From: Dipteronia dyeriana
Taxonomy: Eukaryota > Streptophyta > Magnoliopsida > Sapindales > Sapindaceae
DNA: 64,000 nt
NCBI GenBank assembly: GCA_032871835.1
Contig: CM065299.1
Span: 2,017,001-2,081,000, forward strand
Direction of reading: 5' to 3'
Both the position numbers and the translations under genes were made by a program. Below are positions 13,737-23,533 of the stretch, in pieces. Position 1 is the stretch's first letter. The number at the start of each line of letters is the position of its first letter. The notes beneath the pieces are model-generated. The model was not told the origin of the DNA and did not search any database. It saw only the letters and a list, made by a program, of their open reading frames with translations.

Positions 13737-14472
13737 ATTGTTACTTAAAATGAAAGTAATAAACATAATTTGCTTACATTCATCTCGATATAATTAAATA
13801 AACAATTTTTGTGGTAATAATAAAAGAACAATGTTAATCTGTATTCTAACTACATAAGTTAACGTATAGAAAATCTAAAATATGCACAGTTATTGTATTG
13901 ATTGTCTTGTCTTTATATTTGTATTTATTGAGTTTCATTTCTAATTGTTAACGTGTACTCGGTTAATACTACTCATATTAAAAAGGAGTTCAATGAACTT
14001 AAACGCATGAAACAAGAAATCTAGTAAAATAGTATTAGGATATAATCAAGGGGTCAAAAAATTATTTGCACTATTTGAGGGGGGTGTTGTGCAAATATCA
14101 TCACTTTACTAATGTATGTTTAAAATGCATCATTTAACGTGTTAAGCGAAAATACCCCGAACTATTAAAATGGTGAGGAATTTGTCGTTTCCCAAGTCAG
14201 AGAGAACTAGAGAAGCAACAGTCAAACTGACGGGAAACTAATCGACGGTGAAGTGACCGGAACGAGATTACACGAGAAGAGTTGCGATTGAGAAATATAA
14301 GATATTTTTTTTCATCGTTTTTGTTGTTGTTAACTTGCATTACATGTTAGAATTGAGTTTTGTTGATACGAATTGTAGAAACCAGTTAAAATAGAGATGT
14401 GAGAATGGTTGTGGTTTAGGTTAGGGTTTGTAATTTGGTTGAATATCAGTTGAGGAAGATGAAATATGGGTT

Positions 14473-15172
14473 ATCGAGACTTTTTGCAAGAGAATCGAGC
14501 TTATTTGTTGTTGAGTCGAGCTTTTATTTTCGTGAAAATTAGGTTTTGGTAAGTCGAGCTTATTTTGTAATGTTTCGAGCTTTTTTTGAATTGGATCGAG
14601 CTTTTTTTGAATTAGATCGAGCCTTTTTGAAAGGGATCGAGCTTTTTTGAAAGGATCGAGCTTTTTTGAAAAAGATTCGAGCTTTTTTTAATGGATCGAG
14701 CTTTTTCATCATGACATCGAGCTTTTTAAAAATAAATATAGCTTTTCTTACATAGGATCGAGCTTTTTTCTAAATTTTCGTGAAATAATTAGGTTTTGGT
14801 GGGTCGAGCTTTTTTTAAATATAAGGGTTCGAGCGTTTTCTGAATAGGATCGAGCTTGTTTGAAAGGGATCAAGTTTTTTCACCATGGGATCGAGTTTTT
14901 TTTACATATGATTGAGCTGTTTTTACATAAGATCGAGCTATTTTGTTATGGGATCGAGCATTTTTTTATAGGATCGAGTTTTTTTATAAAGGGTCGAGCT
15001 TTTTTGTCCTTGGATCGAGCTTTTTTGTCCTTGGATCGAGCTTTTTTGTCCTTGGATCGAGCATTTTTGTCATAGGATCGAGCTTTTTTTGAAAAGGGTC
15101 AAATTTTTTTCTCCTGGGATCGAGTCTTTTTGTTTTAGGACCGAACTGTTTTTACATTGGATCGAGACTTTT
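14473..15172 (+). repeat. tandem array 1 of a ~21-bp motif, core TCGAGCTTTTTT
   Basis: About 32 tandem units, each starting TCGAG and usually continuing CTTTTTT, followed by six to nine variable bases often ending GGA. Spacing is mostly 20-22 bp. Three adjacent units near 15002-15064 are identical, indicating recent local expansion. A longer stretch containing TTTTCGTG and AGGTTTTGGT is repeated at about 14530 and 14776, a higher-order duplication. Because 21 is divisible by three, an open frame with a seven-residue repeat (RAFLSLD) runs through it; I do not regard that as a gene. Confidence 0.93.
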
Positions 15173-15918
15173 AATTTTGGTTACGAATTTTGGTGCACTG
15201 AAACTAAATCTGTGTACATGTCTTACACGTCTTTCCCTTTCAACAGGTTCTTCATCATCCTGATTGTCCTCTACATTTTCTACAAAATTGAAATTGCCCT
15301 CATTATCCACCTGATGAATCACCCCAACATTCAGTACTGTATTCTGCTCATTGTTGATGTCATTGTAGATCTCATTGTATTGGTGGTTGTACTGTCTACC
15401 ATTCATCTCAATTTGACAACCAAATACATCGTCGAATTAAGGTCTTGGTATATTATCATGGGCGACTACTTCCGGTGGGACAGCACATATGTTTTCCCGA
15501 CCATCAATCCCACTTCTTTCTGTGAACAACTGGCTGCTTCCGCCTGACGATCAAAATTGTTGGGTGTTATCACGATTAGGGATATCTTCACCAATGACAC
15601 CTCCTGCTGGCCTCTCGATTAGACTACACATACTTGAGGGATCACCATATCTTCCCCTAGCATAAACTGAACATCATCATTGTTTCTTATAAATGTACGA
15701 CATGTAGTCTCATGAACAATTGATAGAGACTGTAGATCAGCACTGTATTTGTTCTCATCAAACTTCACAATGGTTTGCACGATCGACACCAGTTCGTCGT
15801 AACTCAAATTATTTGACACATACAAACCTTAGTTATCGGAACCTAAATACCTCTGATTTCCGTGGGGTAATTGCTCTCATCGACCGTTGTAAGATATGAT
15901 TATTCTCACCATATCCAT
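15152..15918 (-). pseudogene. MULE (MuDR-type) N-terminal coding remnant, disrupted
   Basis: Read on the minus strand from an ATG at 15918, the sequence gives MDMVRIIISYNGR followed by stops, then a readable stretch with NNLSYDELVSIVQTIVKFDE and RNNDDVQFMLGEDM, and further on acidic and Asn-rich segments with NQDDEEPVERERRVR. This resembles the N-terminal region of plant MuDR-family proteins (a YNGR-W start, a SYDELVS helix, then a DDV-F block). Stops interrupt it several times, including right after YNGR, where related proteins usually have Trp. The coding part runs straight into repeat array 1. The catalytic transposase part is missing. The assignment rests on remembered family resemblance. 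Confidence 0.55.
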
Positions 15919-16018
15919 TGTCCTGTCAAAACCATCATCAAAAACCATTATTAAGAAATAAATATTTAACATTAAATTTACAATTATAAAGGATTAAACA
16001 AAAATTAAAAGTGTAAGC

Positions 16019-16558
16019 GATCAATTTTTTTTTTTTACTAATCGAGTTTTTTTTGTACATGGTCGAACCGTTTATGTACATGATCGAGTTTTTTCTAACT
16101 GGATCGAGCTTTTTTTGTTCAAGACCAAGCTCTATTTGTACATCATCGAACTTTTTTTAATATAGCTCGAGCTTTTTTTCATATGGCTCGAGCTTTTTTC
16201 ATATATGGCTCGACATTTTTATTTTAGGTATTGAGATTTTTTGTGAGGGATCGAGCTTTTTTTATTAAGGATCGAGTTTTTTTTTGTGCGGGATCGAGCT
16301 TTTTTTGTGAGGGATCGAGCTATTTTTGTAAGAGATCGAGTTTTTTTTGTCAATGATTGAGTTTTTTTTTAGAGATCGACTTTTTTTTCTGAGGGATCGA
16401 GCTTCTTTTTTTAGGGTTCAAGTTTTTTTTTTGACGTATCCAACATTTATTTTTTGGATCGAGTATTTATTTTATGGATCGAGCTTTTTTTATAATTTGA
16501 TCGAGTTTTTTTTCAAATGTTTCGAGCTTTTTCTAAATGCTTTTCAGCTTTTATGCCC
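16019..16558 (+). repeat. tandem array 2 of the ~21-bp TCGAGCTTTTTT motif
   Basis: About 25 units with the same core and the same orientation as array 1 (TCGAG on the plus strand), mostly 20-22 bp apart. Variants such as TCGAGTTTTTTTT and TCGAACTTTTTTT are common, so the array looks older or less homogenised than the triple-identical part of array 1. It lies on the other side of the MULE coding remnant. Confidence 0.93.
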
Positions 16559-17000
16559 AAGATTTTAAACTTGTTTGCACCACTTCAACTCTACTTGGCC
16601 AAATATATATACAAAAAATATATATACAAAAAATATACATACATGTTCATTCATTATTTTTTAAAAGTTTACAACTCCCAGACATAAAAAAAAAAAAAAT
16701 TTGAGACAACATGTTCATAAATGTTCATACAGTGTTATAATACACAAAAATACAAGAAAAAATGGAAATGAAGATCAAAAATATTAATTTACCTTCTTGT
16801 GCAATATCTGGAATGGAGCTCGTTTTCTGAAGAAAAAATGGAGTAATTGATTGATTTTCAGACAATTTTTTTGGACGACAGCTTTTAAAGAATAAAGAAT
16901 CGATTATTTAAGGGTAATTTCGGTATCTCACCATAATATGTGCCTTTTTAAATTTAACTTATTATAACGGTGACACCACTGGAACGGACAAAAAAAAAAG

Positions 17001-17945
17001 ATGAATTCCTTACCATTTCCACTATAATCAAATAAGGGATATAGGAATATAGGAATATAGGATCCTAAAAGGCAAAAGCAAATGGGATTAACACAATCCC
17101 CCAAGAAAAACATCATTAGTATTATATTAATTAGAACAAAAGTTTAAAGATTAGATTAGACTATAACCATCATAAAGGGACGAAAAAATTGAATGACTCA
17201 TAATTATAATATATATATATTAAGTTAAAGTGTACCTATTGATCCTAACAATTGATTGTAATTTTTCTTTTCTTTTCTTTTTCTTAAAAAAAACTTATAC
17301 AAAATAAGAAGGAATCGGTTGAAATCTAAAGAGATCAAAATCTACTATTTCTATACAAGATAAGTCTTTCCTACATATTATGTTTTAATGAATAAAATTG
17401 AAATTTAAATCAAAAAATGTACAAAGTGTTTTTCTAAGAGTGATTGTAATCAATAATCGATTGAAGAGTTGATTATTCAATATAAAGATCAACTGTCGTG
17501 ATAGAGATATCAATAATTGGTTTAAAGAATAAATTTGTACAAACTATTAAATTTCCTCAATTTTATCTTAATAAATTATGGATATTGATTTTAGCATTAA
17601 TACGAAACTTTAAGTTATGTTAATAAAATCATAAAAAAAATTTAAAAAAGGTAATGCATGTTGGCTGAAGTGTAAGGCACTTCATCCAACGTCATTTTAT
17701 ATCTCCTTAAGGTTTGTGTCTCTACTCTACGGCTATGAATCACTCAAGTGGGTCCCATCTAATTTAAACACTTTATTCATTTTTACCCTCCATTGTCCTA
17801 CTATATTAGATTATTACATCCTTCACCATGCATATTTCCGAACCTATTAGAGAATTATTATTATATTACTTGTATTTTAGTTTTATATTGTTGATTTAGC
17901 TTATCTTTAACCCAAAAATCTAATTTGATACAATTTTTACATGGT

Positions 17946-17997
<52 letters not shown>

Positions 17998-19378
17998 TCA
18001 TCTTTAATCCATTATACCAAATTGTACATTAAAAAGAATTTTTTTTTATTTCTCAATAAAAAATACCGGGCTCAACCAATAAAAAAATGAAACAACTAAA
18101 AAAACACAATGTTTTACCAAAAATACAGTATTGTGCTAGATCTGACACAGTATTGTTGATGAAGACGAAATAACACAGAAGTTTGACACATGATTGAAGT
18201 ACAAATCTCGTTATAATTTGATATTATAACGTACGTTTAAAGTTGCTTTTACAGTGTACTTGTTAAGATTATGATGTATCACAATGTGTGTTGTTTTCTA
18301 GTGATGAGGAAGGTGAGGAAATTGGACTTTGCAAATGTCCATGGATACTAAAGAAAATAAAAATAAATAAATAAAAAGAAACAAATTTAGAAGGGTCATA
18401 TTACTGTCATAGTTGTATTGAAATGGTGGGTTGATTTGATTTTTTTTTTTAATAACTTGAAAGCAACTTCATTGACATTGTAAGTGTCATTGATGTAAGA
18501 AATTGAACCAAATTCATAATTTTATTTAAATAAATTGATAGAAACTCCTTTCATATTATAATTATCATTGATAAAAAAAACAATAGAAAAATAAATCAAT
18601 TGTTAATTTTTAAGTTCATCTATTGTTTTATATTATATTTTTGTACGATTCTTTTTCTTTTTTTCTAAAACTATCAATTAATAAAATCAATTGAGTAAGA
18701 TTAACTTTGACTTATTTTGAATTGGATATTCGAATTAAATCTTAATTTAAATCTTTATTTAATCAAGTCTAATGTAAATGCACATAGCAAACACAATGTT
18801 CACATCTAATGTGTACCATCACTATTTATCTAATTGATATATATATATATATTATAGTTTATTTTAGGTAACACAATAATGCTCCATAAACAACCACAAA
18901 AAAAGAAGAAAATGACTTGCATTTATTTGAATTTCCCTTTTAAGCCAGCTCAACTAAACTATTTAGTTTCAGTCCACAACATAAAATATTTTTTATGTGC
19001 ATATGATAAATGTATCAAGTTATTATTATTAGACATTTGTTGTTAGCTGTGCATCCATTTCACCACAAGGTGTAAAAATTTGCAACAAATTAAGTTGCCA
19101 TTAATTAGTGGGAGCTTTCAGATTGATATATCATATAAGAATATATGATGGGACAATCCCAATTTAAAATATTATCGGACCGAATGAATATCATTTAATA
19201 TCAAATTGTTTGATAGAATCATAATGACATTTGTTTTGAAACTTTATAGTTATTATTTGAATAGTGTGCCTTAGATAATTTTCAATTAATGGCATTAGTG
19301 TAATTTTGTGGTAGTTAATGGGCATTTAATTATGAACTATATCTATAACACCAACTGTTTTTTTCTCAAAGAATACTC
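17001..19378. other. AT-rich intergenic DNA upstream of the GRAS gene
   Basis: No supported gene. Holds a (TA)n microsatellite at about 17949-17994 and a shorter one at about 18839-18852. The final few hundred bases are the presumed promoter of the GRAS gene; a weak TATA-like word (CTATATCTATAA) lies near 19338. Confidence 0.5.
17949..17994. repeat. (TA)n microsatellite
   Basis: About 22 uninterrupted AT/TA units. Confidence 0.95.
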
Positions 19379-20747
19379 TCCCTCTCTCTCTCTCTCTCTC
19401 TCTGTTTCTTGCAGAGAACCTCACAAAACACTGAAGACAAAACAGGTTCTGGTTCTGTTGAAGTGAAGTTTCCAATCGAGATTCCTTAACAAGGTTAGTG
19501 GGTATGTAAAAGAAATGGTTTTGATGTTTGAAAGATAATTTATTTCTTTAACTGATATTCTCTCTATCATGCTGTTGATGTCTTACTTTTGAAATTCTTG
19601 CACAAAAATATGAGGTCCAATTTTGTGGTTTCCATGGATGGCATGGTTTTACTAAAACTGGGTTGGTGATGGATCAGTGAAAGGTTTGTTTTTTCTTTTT
19701 TCATTTTCAGCTGGTTGAGTGCAGAAGACTTGTATGTATGTGTATATGATGTGAAATTTAAGAAGGGTAATGGCTACCATTTGACAAGTCAGTGTCTTTT
19801 GCTTTTGTTTGTGGTTGATATTTGAGTTCACTACAAGTAATTCAAATGATTACAAGTTTGTAATTGTTTGCATGCTAAGTGCTAACTGTTCAATTTTTGT
19901 ATTTGTGAACTGGGAATTTTCTGCTTTTGGAGATTGTTTGTTACTGGCTTCGGCTGTTTGACCTGTTTTGGTTTTCTTGAAAACACTCTGGCTGATGATG
20001 ATCTGCTGGCTTATTGAATGTGGTCTGTTGGGGGTTATTTTCTTGTATTTTGTCTTCAGATGATTGATATATAATATATTCGTGCTCGCGAAACGTTTTT
20101 CGTAGTTTTTGTCCCAAATTGAATTTTTTTGATGAATAACTAGGGCTCATTTTCTGGTATAACATACAGTTGACTGTTAGGAATTAAAATGAGAAGACAA
20201 GACAATGCATAATTTGCTTTTTTGTTTTGAGTAGCGAAATTGTTTAGGAAGATCATTTTTTTGTGTTCATTGCTATACAAAATACAATAGTATGATTTTT
20301 ATGAGTATATGTGTGTCCCATACATAGGATTTATATGTGTCCTATATTCAGGATTTAAGATGTCGAAGTTGCCTTGTGATTACACAAGTGCTTCGTAGCA
20401 CGACAGTAGGAATGATAAGTGAAATAGCCCTTTTGTTGATTCATGTCTTAATTGCTTGGCGATTGTAACATGTTCGTACAATTGTGTTTAATTACCTAAA
20501 GAGGTTGGAAATCTTGAAGATCTTCTAGGTGATAGAAAATCGTAAGTTATTGAGGCAAATTGGGGGAGATAGAAGAAGAAGCCATAACAGATATCTGTGG
20601 AACAGGTGTTCTGTTTCCCTACGTTTTGGATCGGTATGTGTAGTTATGAATTAGAGAGACAGAGAGGAAGAAAAGAAGCAATATGTTTGATTTGCTTACT
20701 TAAAACTTCGAGATTGCAAAAGGTTTGTGTTCAATGGTAATTTCCAC

Positions 20748-20778
<31 letters not shown>

Positions 20779-21034
20779 GACTTCCTCGATCACCTTCTTA
20801 TTCCCATTTCTCGGTCCAGTTCCTCTTATATGCAATGTACTTCTAGTCTATTCTTGTTGTGAATCATTTGTGCTTTCATAGGTTTAGCTATTGAAGTTTT
20901 ATTTTTCGCTCTTCTTTGCAGATTACGCTGATTCTTTCTCGTGCTGTGGTAGTTATCTACAATTCGCATAAAAGGATTTTACTGATGCTGATCGCACTGT
21001 AATGAAGGGGACAGGAAGACTGATTAAGTCGTAA
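19379..21034 (+). promoter_or_regulatory. GRAS gene 5' leader: CT microsatellite, 1.4-kb leader intron, two chained uORFs
   Basis: A CT repeat at about 19379-19402 begins the presumed transcript. A leader exon ends at 19493 with AAG before GTTAGTGG, and the next starts after TTTGCAG at 20921, giving a leader intron of 19494-20921. It contains a CA/TA microsatellite at about 20746-20778. In the second leader exon, uORF1 (20985-21002, MLIAL) ends in TAA whose last A starts the ATG of uORF2 (21002-21034, MKGTGRLIKS). uORF2 ends directly before the main ATG at 21035. Such an arrangement could make translation depend on reinitiation; the transcript limits are inferred. Confidence 0.65.
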
Positions 21035-22648
21035 ATGGAAGCATCTCATCAATACAGAAATTCAAGCATGTCCAGCAGATCATTCTATCAACCAGTGAAA
21101 GAAGTTGAGCCATACTACTTCTGCTACAATGACAGCAGCGTAGTAACCCAGTTTTCCGTTCCAAATTGTTATGAACCATATTGCACCTTGGAGTCATCCT
21201 CAGCAAATCATAGTTACAACATATACAATTCCCCATCGACTGTCAATTTTTCGCCCAATGGAAGCCCAATTTCGCAGCAGGAGTCTCAGTCGTATCCACC
21301 TGATCTGCACCATTCCCCTGACAATGCCTATGGCTCTCCTCTAAGTGGCTCCTGTATAACAAATGATGCTAGTGATCTGAGGCACAAGCTCAGAGAACTG
21401 GAAACTGTAATGTTAGGACCGGATTCTGATATTATCGACAGCATTGATAGTACCTTTCAGAATGGAGCAGACACATGCTCATCGGAGATGAATAGTGGAA
21501 TACAAATAATGGGGGCAATCTCTAGAAGGGACGTGAAAGAGGTCCTTATCGCCTGTGCAAAATCAGTATCGGATAATGACTTGTTGATGGCAAATTGGTT
21601 GATGGATGAATTACGTCAAATGGTGTCGGTTTCTGGTGAGCCAATACAAAGGCTAGGAGCATACATGTTGGAAGGGCTTGTTGCCCGACTGGCCTCGTCA
21701 GGGAGTTCAATCTACAAATCTTTGAGATGCAAAGAACCGGCAAGCGATGAACTCCTCTCTTACATGCACATTCTCTACGAGGTCTGCCCCTACTTCAAAT
21801 TTGGATACATGTCTGCAAACGGAGCCATTGCAGAAGCTATGAAGGATGAAGACAGAGTTCATATCATCGATTTCCAAATCTCTCAGGGGAGTCAATGGAT
21901 CACGCTTATCCAAGCGTTCGCAGCTAGGCCTGGTGGGCCGCCCCACATTCGCATTACAGGCATTGACGATTCCACTTCAGCTTATGCACGTGGAGGAGGG
22001 CTAAGTATAGTGGGAAGGAAGCTCTCTAAGCTTGCCGAGAAATTTAAGGTGCCATTCGAGTTCCATGCTGCAGCCATGTCTGGTTATGATGTTAAGCTGG
22101 AGAATCTTGGAGTTCGACCTGGTGAGGCTGTCGCTGTGAATTTTGCGTTCATGCTCCACCACATGCCTGATGAAAGCGTCAGTACTGAAAACTATAGGGA
22201 CCGGTTGTTGATGCTGGTCAAACGGCTGTCTCCCAAGGTAGTGACCCTTGTTGAGCAGGAATCTAACACAAATACTTCTGCATTCTACCCACGGTTTCTG
22301 GAAGCATTGAACTATTACACAGCTATGTTCGAATCGATTGACGTGACCCTCCAGAGGGATCACAAGGAGCGGATCAATGTTGAACAGCATTGCCTAGCGA
22401 GGGATATCGTTAACATAATAGCTTGCGAAGGGCCCGAGAGAGTTGAACGCCATGAGCTTCTCGGGAAGTGGAAGTCTCGATTCAAAATGGCAGGTTTTAG
22501 GCCATATCCTTTAAGCTCCGTGGTTAACGCCATGATCAAGACACTGCTAGAGAACTACTGTAATAAATACAGGCTTCAAGAGAGAGATGGGGCTTTGTAT
22601 CTTGGTTGGATGGAAAGAGATTTGGTTGCTTCGTGCGCGTGGAAGTGA
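21035..22648 (+). CDS. GRAS transcription regulator, PAT1 subfamily (SCL21/PAT1/SCL13-like)
   Basis: Intronless coding region for 537 residues. The N-terminal ~155 residues are Ser/Tyr/Asn-rich and carry the PAT1-branch block DLRHKLRELETVMLGPDSDI. The GRAS domain follows in order: LHRI (EVLIACAKSVSDND, GEPIQRLGAYMLEGLVARL), VHIID (VHIIDFQISQGSQW), LHRII, PFYRE (NFAFMLHHMPDESVSTENYR), and SAW ending RDGALYLGWMERDLVASCAWK. Near-identity of the C-terminal half to remembered AtPAT1 places it in the PAT1 clade, whose members act in phytochrome A signalling and stress or elicitor response as nuclear or cytoplasmic co-regulators. It is convergent with the WRKY gene. In Arabidopsis SCL21 and WRKY1 are also neighbours (from memory), which favours SCL21/PAT1 orthology over CIGR types. 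Confidence 0.96.
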   Translation: MEASHQYRNSSMSSRSFYQPVKEVEPYYFCYNDSSVVTQFSVPNCYEPYCTLESSSANHSYNIYNSPSTVNFSPNGSPISQQESQSYPPDLHHSPDNAYGSPLSGSCITNDASDLRHKLRELETVMLGPDSDIIDSIDSTFQNGADTCSSEMNSGIQIMGAISRRDVKEVLIACAKSVSDNDLLMANWLMDELRQMVSVSGEPIQRLGAYMLEGLVARLASSGSSIYKSLRCKEPASDELLSYMHILYEVCPYFKFGYMSANGAIAEAMKDEDRVHIIDFQISQGSQWITLIQAFAARPGGPPHIRITGIDDSTSAYARGGGLSIVGRKLSKLAEKFKVPFEFHAAAMSGYDVKLENLGVRPGEAVAVNFAFMLHHMPDESVSTENYRDRLLMLVKRLSPKVVTLVEQESNTNTSAFYPRFLEALNYYTAMFESIDVTLQRDHKERINVEQHCLARDIVNIIACEGPERVERHELLGKWKSRFKMAGFRPYPLSSVVNAMIKTLLENYCNKYRLQERDGALYLGWMERDLVASCAWK

Positions 22649-23533
22649 AAACTGAAACCCCTTTGATCTTCTGATGAGAACCTAGACAGAAGCTGAAGTA
22701 CAGCTCAGGTTTCTCTGTTTTTTTTTTCCTTCTGTCTAGGAGTTACTTTATTTAATGTCAAGGTTCCAAGTTCCTCTGATACCACATTTCCATGGCTTTC
22801 AAATCATCGATCCCACCCTTGTTCGGAGGGGACATTGATTCTCGGTGTATGTTGCAGGTTTCGACAATGAATGTTTCGAATCAAGTAGTATTCCACAATG
22901 TCACATTTATCAACAAGTTAATTTAATCTGAAGTTGTTGAGGAGTAATCCTTTCACCAATTTATTTTTGATGAAGAAATGCTTTTGCAAGTTTTGAAATT
23001 AGTCCAAAACTTGGAAAAATCATCTTTCTCTAAAAAATTCTCTTTGTTTCATGGACCACAAGCGAAAAATCGTACAATATGATTCAATGTTGCAACCATT
23101 TGCACCAATATCAAACATGCCTAACCTTCCATAAATGACAAGAACCTATATAAAAAAGATCTTCAACGGAATAGATAAATTATTCACATCTCACCGATAA
23201 AAGTTTATCCAGATTAAATCTCTTTTTGAACCCTTAGAAGAGGGAAAAGAAGAAGATGAACAGATTCAAAAGGACCGAATAAAGAGAAAAATCATTGCGA
23301 AAAAGCTATTCGCAATGGACTAGCATTAACAGTTTTCATACATCACATACTTCTAAGAAAATGAAAAATCTACATCTTTAATTTTGATTCATATCTGACG
23401 ACATTACAATAGTTTTACGCATCCAATAATTTATCCAATCTTCAGTATCAAGCACATTGTCTCGATTTATCTTAATCAGAACCATCGGTCAGGTGGTTAG
23501 CCGTCTCTGTGCAGTAGAAACGGTAACTAGAAT
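22649..23533. other. convergent spacer between GRAS and WRKY genes
   Basis: Holds the 3'UTRs of the GRAS gene (+) and the WRKY gene (-). No other feature seen. Confidence 0.6.

Larger units (their letters stand above)
14060..17000. mobile_element. decayed Mutator-like element (MULE) with internal repeat arrays
   Basis: Composite region. The left edge (about 14103-14160) and right edge (about 16911-16990) resemble each other in inverted orientation: the reverse complement of the left contains GGGGTATTTTCG and the right contains GGGTAATTTCGG, with roughly 60% similarity by eye over about 60 bases. This suggests diverged terminal inverted repeats. Inside are a 21-bp-period array (14473-15172), a broken MULE N-terminal coding segment on the minus strand (15152-15918), and a second array (16019-16558). 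No transposase catalytic or SWIM region is seen, so the element appears internally deleted. Exact ends and a target-site duplication were not found, so the limits are approximate. Confidence 0.5.

Noticed and set aside
14473..15172. Regularly spaced repeats reminiscent of a CRISPR array
   Set aside because: The host is a plant, the unit is only about 21 bp with no distinct longer spacers, and no cas-like gene is present. It is a tandem repeat.
14860..15547. Open frames with a seven-residue repeat (RAFLSLD) on the plus strand
   Set aside because: The periodicity of 21 bp keeps frames open automatically; composition is extreme and no family resemblance is seen. The second frame crosses the reverse strand of the MULE relic.
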